Source: Faecalibacterium prausnitzii
Lineage (GTDB): Bacteria; Bacillota; Clostridia; Oscillospirales; Ruminococcaceae
NCBI GenBank assembly: GCA_004558805.1
Contig: SFDE01000001.1
Coordinates: 1-64,000, forward strand
Direction of reading: 5' to 3'
Length of the DNA stretch: 64,000 nt
Shown: in pieces, positions 17,797 through 26,663 of the stretch
How positions within the stretch are numbered: position 1 is the first letter of the stretch
How the letters are laid out: the number at the start of each line of letters is the position of its first letter
Position numbers and translations under genes: made by a program
The notes under the pieces: generated by a model
The model's input: only the letters and a program-made list of their open reading frames with translations
What the model was told of the DNA's origin: nothing
The model's database searches: none

Positions 17797-18786
17797 ATGC
17801 ACGTATTATTTCTTCTGAACCCCACGGCGGGCAAGCAGGACTGCACCCGGCAGCTGCCCGCACAGATCAACGCAGCGGCGGCACGGGCGGGGCTGAGGGC
17901 GCAGGATTACGACATCCGCATCACCAGTCACGCCGGACATGCCCGGGAGCTGGCACGGGCTGCAGCGGCAAAGGCGCAGCAGCAGGGCGAGGAACTGCGG
18001 ATCTTTACCGCAGGGGGCGACGGCACCTTCAACGAGGCACTTACCGGTGCCTATGGCTTTACCGGCACTGCTGTGGGCTGCCTGCCCTTTGGCAGCGGCA
18101 ACGATTTTCTGCGCACCTTTGGCACAAAGGAAGAGTTTCTGGATCTGAATGCTCAGCTGGCAGGCAGCGTGGTGCCTATCGACCTCATGAAGACCAGTCT
18201 GGGACTTTCCGCCACCATCTGCGCCGCCGGTCTGGATGCACAGGTGGCATACGGCATCCCCAAGTTCCGGCGCATCCCCCTGTGCGGCGGCGAGGTGTCC
18301 TATCTGCTCTCCATCGTGGAGCAACTGTGCGGACACATCGGACGCCGGGTGGAATATACCATTGACGGAGAGACTTTGGAGGTGGACTGCCTCATGTGCG
18401 CCATCTGCAACGGAAAGGCATACGGCGGCGGTTTCTGCGCCGCTCCGGAGGCGCAGCCCGACGATGGCTGGCTGGATGTGTTTATCGTGCGGAACGTCAG
18501 CCGTCTTACCATTGCAAGGCTTCTGAGCATGTACAAAAAGGGCGGACACTTTAAGGACGGCCGGCTCACGGCGCAGGCGGAGCCCTATTTCATCTACCGC
18601 CGTGCCCGGAACGTGACCCTCCGTGCCGCAGACGGCAGGGGACCCATCATTGCCACCGCAGACGGAGAATGTGCACCCTGCAAAGAGGTAGAAGTGCAGG
18701 TACAGCCCCTTGCGGGACGCATCGTGCTGCCTGCACCGGCATACCAGCGCTTTGCCGCCCGGCAGCTGGTGACAGCGGCGGAATAA
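17797..18786 (+). CDS. YegS/BmrU-type diacylglycerol (lipid) kinase
   Basis: The start is ATG 17797, preceded by GGGAGGAG. The 329-residue protein begins LFLLNPTAGK and contains the nucleotide-binding motif TAGGDGTFNEALTG and PFGSGNDFLRTFG. These are hallmarks of the diacylglycerol kinase catalytic domain, followed by the beta-rich C-terminal domain of YegS/DgkB-like enzymes. It probably phosphorylates diacylglycerol to phosphatidic acid at the membrane; other lipid substrates are possible. Confidence 0.92.
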   Translation: MHVLFLLNPTAGKQDCTRQLPAQINAAAARAGLRAQDYDIRITSHAGHARELARAAAAKAQQQGEELRIFTAGGDGTFNEALTGAYGFTGTAVGCLPFGSGNDFLRTFGTKEEFLDLNAQLAGSVVPIDLMKTSLGLSATICAAGLDAQVAYGIPKFRRIPLCGGEVSYLLSIVEQLCGHIGRRVEYTIDGETLEVDCLMCAICNGKAYGGGFCAAPEAQPDDGWLDVFIVRNVSRLTIARLLSMYKKGGHFKDGRLTAQAEPYFIYRRARNVTLRAADGRGPIIATADGECAPCKEVEVQVQPLAGRIVLPAPAYQRFAARQLVTAAE

Positions 18787-18806
18787 GTCCGGTCCTGTAC
18801 CCATAG

Positions 18807-18841
18807 GCAGCAGCCTGCAGTTTGCGGGCTGCTGCTTTTTT
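18807..18841 (+). terminator. Terminator after lipid kinase gene
   Basis: GCAGCAGCC pairs with GGGCTGCTGC and is followed by six T residues. Confidence 0.88.
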
Positions 18842-18904
18842 GTGCGGTGCATGGTTGGTTTTTGGCTTGTTACAAAAAGTTAATAAAAAACATTGCAAAA
18901 AGCC

Positions 18905-18933
18905 TTGATTTTTCGGGGTGAGATGAGTACAAT
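18905..18933 (+). promoter_or_regulatory. groESL promoter
   Basis: TTGATT (18905-18910) and TACAAT (18928-18933) are spaced 17 nt apart, immediately before the CIRCE operator. Confidence 0.85.
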
Positions 18934-18937
18934 ACTC

Positions 18938-18964
18938 TTAGCACTCAAGCAAAATGAGTGCTAA
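18938..18964 (+). promoter_or_regulatory. CIRCE operator (HrcA site)
   Basis: TTAGCACTC, nine bases, then GAGTGCTAA form a perfect CIRCE inverted repeat. HrcA binds it and represses chaperonin genes until heat shock. It sits at the transcription start of groESL. Confidence 0.98.
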
Positions 18965-19040
18965 GGAAGCCTGATGAAGGGGAAAACCCGGCGGGCACAA
19001 CAAGGTACAAAATTTAATTTATTATAGGAGGGCAAGAACT

Positions 19041-19328
19041 ATGAAGATCATTCCTCTTGCAGACCGTGTTGTTATTAAGACTGTTGAAGCAGAAGAGACT
19101 ACCAAGAGCGGCATCATCCTGACCGGCAGCGCCAAGGAGAAGCCTCAGGTGGCTGAGGTTGTTGCTGTGGGTCCCGGCGGTATGGTGGACGGCAAGGAAG
19201 TCAAGATGACCGTCAAGGTCGGCGATAAGGTCCTCACCAGCAAGTACTCTGGCACCGAGGTCAAGGTGGACGGCGAGGAGTGCACCATCGTCCGTCAGAG
19301 CGACATTCTGGCAGTGGTGGAAGACTGA
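19041..19328 (+). CDS. groES: Co-chaperonin GroES
   Basis: The 95-residue product has the full GroES fold: the N-terminal strand IIPLADRVVIK, the mobile loop ETTKSGIILTG that contacts GroEL, and the C-terminal IVRQSDILAVVED. It caps the GroEL ring for ATP-driven folding in the cytosol. TAGGAGG precedes the ATG. It is first in the CIRCE-controlled operon, 55 bp ahead of groEL. Confidence 0.99.
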   Translation: MKIIPLADRVVIKTVEAEETTKSGIILTGSAKEKPQVAEVVAVGPGGMVDGKEVKMTVKVGDKVLTSKYSGTEVKVDGEECTIVRQSDILAVVED

Positions 19329-19383
19329 TATCCGTTTTTCCCTTCTTTTTTGAAAGTTGTTTTATACAAAGGAGCGATTTATT

Positions 19384-21024
19384 ATGGCAAAGCAGATCAA
19401 GCAGGGCGAGGACGCCCGCAAGGCACTGTGCGCTGGTATTGATACCCTGGCAAACACCGTTAAGATCACCCTGGGACCCAAGGGTCGCAACGTGGTGCTG
19501 AGCAAGAAGTTCGGCGCACCGGTCATCACCAACGATGGTGTCACCATCGCCAAGGAGATCGAGCTGAAGGACGAATTTGAGAATATGGGCGCACAGCTGG
19601 TGCGTGAAGTCGCCACCAAGACCAACGACGCCGCAGGCGATGGCACCACCACTGCTACGGTGCTGGCACAGGCTATGGTCACCGAGGGCATGAAGAATGT
19701 CACCGCCGGTGCCAACCCCATGGACATCCGCCGCGGCATGAGCAAGGCTGTGAACAAGGCTGTGGAGACCATCAAGGCACACAGCCAGAAGGTAAAGGAT
19801 GCCAACGACATCGCCCGTGTCGGCACCATTTCTGCCGGCGACCCGGAAATTGGTCGTCTCATCGCCGAGGCTATGGAGAAGGTCACCTCTGATGGCGTCA
19901 TCACCATTGAGGAAAACAAGACCACTGCCGAGACCTACAACGAGATCGTGGAAGGTATGCAGTTCGACCGTGGCTACCTGACCCCCTATATGGTCACCGA
20001 TACCGAGAAGATGGAGGCTGTGCTGGACGACGCAGCTGTCCTGATCACCGATAAGAAGATCAGCGTCATTCAGGACCTGCTGCCCCTGCTGGAGCAGGTG
20101 GTCCAGAACGGCATGAAGCTGCTGATCATCGCTGAGGACATCGAGGGCGAGGCTCTGTCCACCCTCATCGTCAACCGTCTGCGCGGTACCTTTACCGTGG
20201 TCGCCGTCAAGGCACCCGGCTTCGGTGATCGCCGCAAGGAGATGCTGCAGGATATCGCCACCCTTACCGGCGGTACCGTCATCTCCTCTGATCTGGGCTA
20301 TGAGCTGAAGGACGCCACCCTGCAGATGCTGGGTCACGCCCGTCAGGTCAAGGTCACCAAGGAGAACACCACCATCGTGGGCGGCGCAGGCGACAAGGAA
20401 GCCATCCACGCCCGTGTGGCTCAGATCCGCAACCAGATCGAGGTTGCCACCAGCGACTTCGACCGTGAGAAGCTGCAGGAGCGTCTGGCAAAGCTCGCCG
20501 GCGGCGTTGCTGTCATCAAGGTTGGTGCTGCTACCGAAGTGGAGATGAAGGACAAGAAGCTCCGCATCGAGGACGCCCTGAACGCCACCAAGGCAGCTGT
20601 GCAGGAAGGCGTGGTTGCCGGCGGCGGCACCGCTCCCATCAACGCCATCCCCGCTGTCCGTGAGCTGTGCGACACTCTGGAGGGTGATGAGCGCACCGGT
20701 GCCAAGATCGTGCTGAAGGCTCTGGAGGCTCCTCTGCGCCAGATCGCTAAGAACGCTGGTCTGGAGGGCAGCGTCATCATCGACAAGATCATTTCTGCCA
20801 ACAAGCCCAACTACGGCTTTGACGCACAGAACGAGGTGTTCGTGGACGACATGATTGCCGCAGGCATCGTGGACCCCACCAAGGTCACCCGTTCCGCTCT
20901 GGAGAACGCTGCATCCGTTGCTGAGATGGTCCTCACCACCGAGAGCCTTGTGGCAGACCTGCCGGAACCCCCGGCTCCCGCTGCACCCGCCGGTGACATG
21001 GGCGGCATGGGCGGCATGTACTAA
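19384..21024 (+). CDS. groEL: Chaperonin GroEL
   Basis: The start is ATG 19384 (MAKQIKQGED) after AAAGGAG. The 546-residue chaperonin has VTLGPKGRNV-type nucleotide binding (ITLGPKGRNVVL), the DGTTTATVLAQ catalytic segment, and the Gly/Met-rich tail GDMGGMGGMY typical of GroEL. It forms the 14-mer folding chamber. Codon use is strongly biased to preferred codons, as expected for a highly expressed gene. Confidence 0.99.
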   Translation: MAKQIKQGEDARKALCAGIDTLANTVKITLGPKGRNVVLSKKFGAPVITNDGVTIAKEIELKDEFENMGAQLVREVATKTNDAAGDGTTTATVLAQAMVTEGMKNVTAGANPMDIRRGMSKAVNKAVETIKAHSQKVKDANDIARVGTISAGDPEIGRLIAEAMEKVTSDGVITIEENKTTAETYNEIVEGMQFDRGYLTPYMVTDTEKMEAVLDDAAVLITDKKISVIQDLLPLLEQVVQNGMKLLIIAEDIEGEALSTLIVNRLRGTFTVVAVKAPGFGDRRKEMLQDIATLTGGTVISSDLGYELKDATLQMLGHARQVKVTKENTTIVGGAGDKEAIHARVAQIRNQIEVATSDFDREKLQERLAKLAGGVAVIKVGAATEVEMKDKKLRIEDALNATKAAVQEGVVAGGGTAPINAIPAVRELCDTLEGDERTGAKIVLKALEAPLRQIAKNAGLEGSVIIDKIISANKPNYGFDAQNEVFVDDMIAAGIVDPTKVTRSALENAASVAEMVLTTESLVADLPEPPAPAAPAGDMGGMGGMY

Positions 21025-21047
21025 TGACTGCCTAAAAACCGCATGAA

Positions 21048-21106
21048 TCCATGATTTTTGGAGTGCGCAAAGGCGGATCTGCGCCAAACTTACGCCAAAA
21101 ATCAAA
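21048..21106. repeat. Inverted repeat downstream of groEL
   Basis: TGATTTTTGG near 21050 pairs exactly with CCAAAAATCA ending near 21105, with a shorter GGCG/CGCC pair inside. It could be an mRNA-stabilising hairpin or a REP-like unit. The 309-bp gap between groEL and the next gene otherwise holds only the terminator and an upstream region. Confidence 0.5.
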
Positions 21107-21124
21107 GCGCATAATAGGATAAAG

Positions 21125-21158
21125 AACGGCACTCGCTGAAAAGCGGGTGCCGTTTTTT
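21125..21158 (+). terminator. groESL terminator
   Basis: AACGGCACTCGC pairs with GCGGGTGCCGTT (one G-T pair), followed by TTTTTT. Confidence 0.9.
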
Positions 21159-21333
21159 CGTGTCCGGGTGCCTTGAAAAATCATGTACCCGCTGGTAGTT
21201 TCTGCGAGAGGCAGACGGTCAGCGGGTCGTTATTGACAAAAAAGGAACGGAAAAAAGAATAGCCGCATTTTTGCGCTGGCAGTGCATAACTCCGCCCTCT
21301 GTGCCTCATGCTAGGGGGAAAAGAGGTGGTTTT

Positions 21334-22959
21334 ATGTCGGGCAGACGGGTCCTTGCACTGTATGCAGCGCTGCTGTTGGGTTTTGGGGTGGTGCTGTGTC
21401 GGCTCTATACACTGGCGCAGAACTACAGCTACGCCTCCCATGCAGCGGCGCAGACCACTGTGACTCTGACCCTGCCGTCCCGGCGGGGCAATTTTTACGA
21501 CTGCAATGGACTGCTGCTCACCGGCGTGGAACAGCGGTGGCAGGCGCTGTGCTTCCCGGGGGAAAACGGCTACGCCCGACTCTACAGCTACACAGACCCT
21601 CAGGGGCAGGCGCTGCTGTACCGGAACCGCAGCCGCCCAGCACCCTTTTTGCTGGAGGTGGACCGGGACCTTTCTGCACTGGGGTTCCGGTGCTATCCTG
21701 CGGCGCAGCGCTACCCCTCTGCACCCCTGTGCCGTCACCTCATCGGTTATCTGGACGGCGAGGGCAGGGGAGCTGCTGCGCTGGAAAAGGCACTGGACGA
21801 GGTGCTTTCCGGCACCGGTGCGCAGGACGTGGTCCACTGCGGCGTTACTGCCCGAGGGACCCTCCGTGCCGGGCAGCAGCCGGAATGGATAAGGCGGGAC
21901 AGCGGTGCTGCAGGGGTGCAGCTGACCATCTCCCGCCCGGTGCAGAGCGCTGCAGAGGCGGTGGCGGCACAGTATATGACTACCGGCTGCATTCTGGTGC
22001 TGGATGTGCCCACCGCCGCCGTCCGGGCATGGGTCAGTGTGCCCGCCTACGACCCCCGGGACCTTGCCGCAAGCCTTGAGGCGGCAGGCAGTCCTTTTTT
22101 GGATCGTCCATTGGCGTGCTATGCAGCGGGGTCAGTGTTCAAACCGGTGGTCGCCGCCGCCGGGCTGGAGGAGAGGTCGTTGCCTCTGTACCAGTGCACC
22201 GGTGCCGTGGCGGTGGAAGGGCAGGTGTTCCGTTGTGCCGGCGGGGTGCCCCACGGGGAAGTGGACCTTGCCGCAGCGCTGGCAAAAAGCTGCAATGGCT
22301 ATTTTGTGCAGCTGGGGCAGCAGCTGGGGGCGCAGAAGCTCCGGGACTATGCCGAGGCGCTGGGCTTTGGGCAGAACATCCCTCTTGCCGGAAGGCTGGC
22401 GGCACAGCCGGGACAGCTGCCTTCGGCGCAGGAACTGGCGCAAAAGGGGCAGCTGGCAAATTTCAGCTTTGGGCAGGGAAGTTTCCTTGTCACTCCTTTG
22501 CAGGTGGCGGCAATGATGAACACGCTGGCAGCCGGAGGGGTCTACCGGCAGCCCTTTGTAGTGCAGGGTACGCTGGAGGAGACCACCGGGGAGCAGCTGC
22601 AGACCTTTGCACGCCCCCGGGGGAAGCGGGTGCTTTCCGGTGAGACGACGGCAGCGCTCCGGTCTATGTTAGTACAGGTGGTGGAAGAAGGCACGGCGCA
22701 GGATGCAAAGGGGCTGCCGGGTGGTGCCGGGGGCAAGACCGGCACAGCGCAGACCGGGCAGTTTTCCCCGGAGGGAGCGGAGTACAAAAACCTGTGGTTT
22801 GCAGGCTTTTACCCCGCAGAAAAGCCCCGGTACACCGTAGTGGTATTGCAGGACCGGCAGCAGACGGCAGCGGCATCCAGCCCGGAGCTCTTTGCCCGGG
22901 TGTGCGCCGCACTGGAAGCCGCCGGACCCCGGGGCGGCAAAATGAGAGGAAATCATTGA
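21334..22959 (+). CDS. Penicillin-binding protein, class B transpeptidase (FtsI/SpoVD-like)
   Basis: The start is ATG 21334 after AGAGGTGG; a membrane anchor (VLALYAALLLGFGVVL) follows, placing the rest outside the cell. The 541-residue protein has the serine transpeptidase triad: S267-x-x-K270 in GSVFKP, S319-C-N321, and K468-T-G in GGKTGTAQ. It crosslinks peptidoglycan. It is shorter than most FtsI or PBP2 and has no PASTA repeats. Which process it serves (division, elongation or spore cortex) is not visible from the context. Confidence 0.9.
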   Translation: MSGRRVLALYAALLLGFGVVLCRLYTLAQNYSYASHAAAQTTVTLTLPSRRGNFYDCNGLLLTGVEQRWQALCFPGENGYARLYSYTDPQGQALLYRNRSRPAPFLLEVDRDLSALGFRCYPAAQRYPSAPLCRHLIGYLDGEGRGAAALEKALDEVLSGTGAQDVVHCGVTARGTLRAGQQPEWIRRDSGAAGVQLTISRPVQSAAEAVAAQYMTTGCILVLDVPTAAVRAWVSVPAYDPRDLAASLEAAGSPFLDRPLACYAAGSVFKPVVAAAGLEERSLPLYQCTGAVAVEGQVFRCAGGVPHGEVDLAAALAKSCNGYFVQLGQQLGAQKLRDYAEALGFGQNIPLAGRLAAQPGQLPSAQELAQKGQLANFSFGQGSFLVTPLQVAAMMNTLAAGGVYRQPFVVQGTLEETTGEQLQTFARPRGKRVLSGETTAALRSMLVQVVEEGTAQDAKGLPGGAGGKTGTAQTGQFSPEGAEYKNLWFAGFYPAEKPRYTVVVLQDRQQTAAASSPELFARVCAALEAAGPRGGKMRGNH

Positions 22960-22984
22960 AAAATGTCCGTTTTTGGGGTACAAT
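22956..22984 (+). promoter_or_regulatory. Promoter of radical-SAM gene pair
   Basis: TTGAAA (22956-22961) and TACAAT (22979-22984) are spaced 17 nt apart, overlapping the end of the penicillin-binding protein gene. Confidence 0.75.
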
Positions 22985-23023
22985 GAAATGACCGTGAAAA
23001 ATGGATTGTTTATGGAGGACCCG

Positions 23024-24883
23024 ATGTTTGATCCCAAATTGAAAGAAGCACTGGGGCGGGTGCAAAAGCCCGGCAGGTATACCGGCGGCGAGCCCGGCAG
23101 TGTGTATAAAGATAAAGAAAAGGTGGACGTGCGCTTTGCCTTCTGCTTCCCGGATACCTACGAGGTCGGCATGTCCTTCCTTGGGGAAAAGATCCTGTAT
23201 GAGCTGCTGAACCGCCACGAGAACTGGTGGTGCGAGCGTGCTTTCATGCCCTGGCTGGATATGAAGGCGGAGATGGAGCGGCTGGACCTGCCGCTGTACA
23301 CCATGGAGAGCAAGGACCCCTTGACGGCTTTTGATGCCGTGGGCTTTACCCTGCAGTACGAGCTTTCCTACACCAACATTCTTGCCATGCTGGACCTTGC
23401 CCACATCCCGTTCTATTCCAAAGACCGGGACGGCTCCTATCCTCTCATCGTTGCAGGCGGTCCCTGCGCCTGCAACGCCGAGCCCATTGCGGATTTCTTT
23501 GATGTGATCCAGCTGGGCGAGGGCGAAAACCAGCTGCCTGGCATCTGTGCCGAGATCGAAAAGGCAAAAAAGACCGGCATCTCCAAAAAGGAACTGCTGC
23601 GGAACATCGCAAAGATCCCCGGGGTGTACATCCCGGCGTTCTACGACGTGGAATACTACGAGGACGGCAGGGTGAAGTCCATCACTCCTAACGAGCCGGG
23701 GATCCCTGCACGGGTCACCAAGGCAATCGTCCGGGACCTGAACGAGTTTGCCCCGCCCACGAACTTTGTGGTGCCCATGGTGGGTGCCATCCAGGACCGT
23801 GCCAGCATCGAGGTGCTCCGGGGATGCGTCCGGGGCTGCCGGTTCTGTCAGGCAGGCTTTTTGTACCGCCCCATGCGCCAGCGGGACGCCAGCCTGCTGA
23901 ACAAGGCGGCGCAGGACCTGTGTGCCAACACCGGCTACGAGGAGCTGAGCCTGTCCAGCCTGTCCACCTCCGACCACGGTCAGCTGGAAGAACTGCTGGA
24001 CGATCTGAACGAGTGGGCACCCAAGGAGCACGTCAGCCTGTCGCTACCCTCCCTGCGGGTGGACAACTTCTCTCAGAGCCTCATCGAAAAGACCACCAAG
24101 GTCCGCAAGAGCGGTCTGACTTTTGCCGCCGAGGCAGGTACCCAGCGTCTGCGGAACGTCATCAACAAGAATGTTACATGGGATGAGATCGAAAAGACCT
24201 GCACCATCGCCTTTGACGCAGGCTATACATCGGTCAAGCTCTACTTCATGATGGGTCTGCCCACCGAGACCATGGAGGACATCGAGGGCATTGCCGAGAC
24301 CGCCCAGAAGGTGGTGGACCTGTACTATTCCAACCCCAACCACGCCAAGGGACGGGGCGTGCAGGTGACCATCAGCTGTGCCTGCTTTGTGCCTAAGCCC
24401 CACACCCCCTTTGAGTTTGTACCCATGGACACTGCCGAGACCCTGCAGGCAAAGCAGAAGCATCTGCTGGAAAGTGTCCACAGCCGGAAGATCAAGGTGA
24501 ACTACCACGACAGCACCACCAGTTTTCTGGAGGGAGTGTTCGCCAAGGGTGACCGCCGTCTGGCACCGGTGATCGTGGAAGCATACAAGCGGGGCTGTTA
24601 TTTTGACGGCTGGGAAGAGTGCTTCAAGTACGACACCTGGATCCAGACCTTTGCGGATCTGGGCATCGATCCTGCCTTCTACTGTCAGCGCCCCATTGGT
24701 CTGGATGAGGTGACACCCTGGTCCCACATGGACTACGGTGTCACCCACGAATATCTGGTGCGGGAGTACAACAAGGCGCTTGCCGCTCAGACTACCCCGC
24801 CCTGCAACCGGGTGTGCAACGCCTGCGGTGCCAATCATCTGTTAGGAGGTCCCTGCTTTGATTACAGTAAGAATCTCGTTTGA
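23024..24883 (+). CDS. Radical SAM protein, TIGR03960 family
   Basis: The start is ATG 23024 (MFDPKLKEALG), five bases after GGAGG. The 619-residue protein has an N-terminal B12-binding-like region (FPDTYEVGMSFLG) and a radical SAM core with the cluster motif CVRGCRFCQAG (Cx3Cx2C) near residue 270. A cysteine-rich tail (CNRVCNACGAN) suggests a further cluster. Members of this family always travel with the DUF2344 gene found next door. Its substrate is not established to my knowledge. Confidence 0.9.
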   Translation: MFDPKLKEALGRVQKPGRYTGGEPGSVYKDKEKVDVRFAFCFPDTYEVGMSFLGEKILYELLNRHENWWCERAFMPWLDMKAEMERLDLPLYTMESKDPLTAFDAVGFTLQYELSYTNILAMLDLAHIPFYSKDRDGSYPLIVAGGPCACNAEPIADFFDVIQLGEGENQLPGICAEIEKAKKTGISKKELLRNIAKIPGVYIPAFYDVEYYEDGRVKSITPNEPGIPARVTKAIVRDLNEFAPPTNFVVPMVGAIQDRASIEVLRGCVRGCRFCQAGFLYRPMRQRDASLLNKAAQDLCANTGYEELSLSSLSTSDHGQLEELLDDLNEWAPKEHVSLSLPSLRVDNFSQSLIEKTTKVRKSGLTFAAEAGTQRLRNVINKNVTWDEIEKTCTIAFDAGYTSVKLYFMMGLPTETMEDIEGIAETAQKVVDLYYSNPNHAKGRGVQVTISCACFVPKPHTPFEFVPMDTAETLQAKQKHLLESVHSRKIKVNYHDSTTSFLEGVFAKGDRRLAPVIVEAYKRGCYFDGWEECFKYDTWIQTFADLGIDPAFYCQRPIGLDEVTPWSHMDYGVTHEYLVREYNKALAAQTTPPCNRVCNACGANHLLGGPCFDYSKNLV

Positions 24884-25502
24884 GAAAAAGAACGAAGCCT
24901 CCTACATCTCCCTGCTGGATATGCAGCGGGTGATGCAGCGGGTGCTCAAGCGCAGCGGTCTGCCGGTGTGGCATACTCTGGGCTTTAACCCCCATATTTA
25001 TATGACCTTTGCCTGCCCGCTGTCTCTGGGGCAGGAGAGTGAGTGCGAGTGCGTGGATGTAAAGACCGAGGCAGAAGCACCGGACTTTGCACAGTGGCAG
25101 ACCGCTCTCAACGCCATCATGCCTGCGGGCATCCGGGTGACCCGGGTGGCACCGGTGGAGATGAAGGCGGACCGGATCGCCTACGCCTGCTACCGGGTCA
25201 GCTATCCGGCGCAGTTTGCAGAGCAGCTGGAACGGTATAATGCGCTGGACACCGCCCCTGTGGAGAAAAAGAGCAAGCGCGGCAAAAAGGTCGTGGAGCT
25301 GAAGACCTATGTTCCCCGGTTGGAAGTGGAACACGACGGCGAGCAGGTTCACTTTGACCTCTGTCTGCCGGCAGCACAGGAGCTTACCCTGAACCCGGCG
25401 CTGCTCACTGCCTTTCTGGAAGAAAACTGCGGTGCTGCAGCAGCAAATGCAAACATCCTGCGCACCTGCTTTCTGACGGCAGAAAAGCAGCTTTTTGCCT
25501 GA
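24858..25502 (+). CDS. DUF2344 / TIGR03936 radical-SAM-linked protein
   Basis: The frame starts at TTG 24858, seven bases after TTAGGAGG, and overlaps the radical SAM gene by 26 bp. The 214-residue product has ISLLDMQRVMQRVLKRSGLPV and GFNPHIYMTFACPLSLG, the conserved N-terminal block of TIGR03936. In some bacteria it is fused to the radical SAM partner, so the two probably act as one enzyme. Function is otherwise unknown. Confidence 0.9.
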   Translation: MITVRISFEKKNEASYISLLDMQRVMQRVLKRSGLPVWHTLGFNPHIYMTFACPLSLGQESECECVDVKTEAEAPDFAQWQTALNAIMPAGIRVTRVAPVEMKADRIAYACYRVSYPAQFAEQLERYNALDTAPVEKKSKRGKKVVELKTYVPRLEVEHDGEQVHFDLCLPAAQELTLNPALLTAFLEENCGAAAANANILRTCFLTAEKQLFA

Positions 25503-25526
25503 TCCTGCGCACCGGAGTCCGGTGGA

Positions 25527-25566
25527 TTTGCCTTTCAAAAGGACAAAAGACCTTCCTTTTGGCAAA
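25527..25566 (+). terminator. Possible terminator hairpin after DUF2344 gene
   Basis: TTTGCC and AAAAGG (527-542) pair with CCTTTT and GGCAAA (555-566), leaving a four-base bulge. The following T tract is poor. A separate CACCGGA/TCCGGTG palindrome lies at 25510-25524. Confidence 0.45.
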
Positions 25567-25601
25567 ACGGAAAATTTTTGCAGGTTTTTTCGGCAAATCG
25601 C

Positions 25602-25630
25602 TTGCATTTACAGACGGTTTGTGATATCCT
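25602..25630 (+). promoter_or_regulatory. rplS promoter
   Basis: TTGCAT (25602-25607) and TATCCT (25625-25630) are spaced 17 nt apart. Transcription would begin right at the structured leader. Confidence 0.65.
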
Positions 25631-25635
25631 ATTTA

Positions 25636-25726
25636 GGCGTTAGTGTCCGCTGATACCACAGCGGGGTTAATGACAATATCATTAAACGGGCGGTCCTCTG
25701 ACGGCAAAGCGCCGTGCATGAACGTC
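25636..25726 (+). promoter_or_regulatory. Structured mRNA leader of rplS (candidate r-protein leader)
   Basis: A closing stem GGCGTT (25636-25641) with AACGTC (25721-25726) encloses three hairpins: CCGCTG/CAGCGG (25647-25664), TTAATGA/TCATTAA (25667-25685) and ACGGC/GCCGT (25701-25715). Such a multi-branched leader before a ribosomal protein gene suggests autoregulation by L19, as known in other Firmicutes. I cannot say it matches the published L19 leader. Confidence 0.6.
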
Positions 25727-25750
25727 TAAAAACAAATGGAGGATTCAAAA

Positions 25751-26173
25751 ATGGACGCACTGAAGATTATTTCCGAAGGCAGCATCAAGGCTGAAAAGCC
25801 CCAGTTCAACGTTGGCGATACCGTCCGCGTTGATGTTCGTATCAAGGAAGGCGAGCGTGAGCGTATCCAGGCTTTTGAGGGCACTGTGATCGCAAAGAAG
25901 CACGGCGGCGTTGCTGAGACTTTCACTGTCCGCCGCGTTGCTTACGGTGTTGGCATCGAGCGTGTCTTCCCCATCAACAGCCCCTTCGTTGAGAAGGTCA
26001 CCGTTGTCCGCAAGGGCAAGGTCCGCCGCGCAAAGCTGTTCTACCTGCGTGGTTGTTGTCCCTTTTTTCTTTATTATCGGGTAAGGGGCGTAAAACCCAA
26101 AGCGAGGTGTATCCCATATGAAAGAACAGAGATCGGAAACCGTCCGTGGACAGGGCGTACTGGAATGGTATGA
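25751..26173 (+). CDS. rplS: Ribosomal protein L19 with abnormal C-terminus
   Basis: The start is ATG 25751 (MDALKIISEG), eight bases after GGAGG. Residues 1-101 are typical L19 (VGDTVRVDVRIKEG, RVAYGVGIERVFP, GKVRRAKLFYLRG). Normal L19 then ends within about 15 residues in a basic GKAAKVKE-type tail at a total of about 115. Here the frame runs into 39 unrelated residues (CCPFFLYYRVRG and on) rich in rare codons. It overlaps the lepB start by 56 bp, giving 140 residues. The native tail seems to have been lost by a deletion or assembly join near 26054. Confidence 0.85.
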   Translation: MDALKIISEGSIKAEKPQFNVGDTVRVDVRIKEGERERIQAFEGTVIAKKHGGVAETFTVRRVAYGVGIERVFPINSPFVEKVTVVRKGKVRRAKLFYLRGCCPFFLYYRVRGVKPKARCIPYERTEIGNRPWTGRTGMV

Positions 26174-26663
26174 GGCGTTGATCTCCGCAGCGTTGGTGCT
26201 GGTGCTGATCTTTTCGTTTTTCTTCCGCATTATTCAGGTGGATGGACGCTCCATGGTGCCTACGCTGGCAAACGGCGACAAGCTCATCGTCTGGGGCGCC
26301 GGTTATCAGCCCCGGCGGGGGGATGTGGTGATCGTAGACAGCTACACTACCTACGGCAAGCCGCTGGTCAAGCGGGTCATTGCTGCCGGCGGAGATACGG
26401 TGGACATCGACTACTCCACCGGCACGGTAGAGGTCAACGGCGAGGTGCTGCAGGAGGATTACATTGCAGAGCCCACCTATCTGGGCTACGATGTGGTTTT
26501 TCCCTACACGGTGCCGGAAGGACGGCTGTTTGTAATGGGCGACAACCGCAACGAGTCTCTGGACAGCCGTTCCACCTACATCGGCTGCATTGACGAGCGT
26601 GATATTCTGGGCAAAGTGCTGGTGCGCTTTCTGCCTCTTTCGGATTTTGGGGTGATAAAATGA
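26118..26663 (+). CDS. lepB: Signal peptidase I
   Basis: The 181-residue protein has one N-terminal membrane segment (about 20-40). The catalytic Ser45 lies in VDGRSMVPTL and Lys85 in KPLVKRVIAAGGD, then the FVMGDNRNESLDSR box. It removes signal peptides at the outer face of the membrane. It starts a tight run of overlapping genes, its stop overlapping the rbgA start by four bases. The upstream ribosome site is weak (GCGAGGTG). Confidence 0.96.
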   Translation: MKEQRSETVRGQGVLEWYEALISAALVLVLIFSFFFRIIQVDGRSMVPTLANGDKLIVWGAGYQPRRGDVVIVDSYTTYGKPLVKRVIAAGGDTVDIDYSTGTVEVNGEVLQEDYIAEPTYLGYDVVFPYTVPEGRLFVMGDNRNESLDSRSTYIGCIDERDILGKVLVRFLPLSDFGVIK

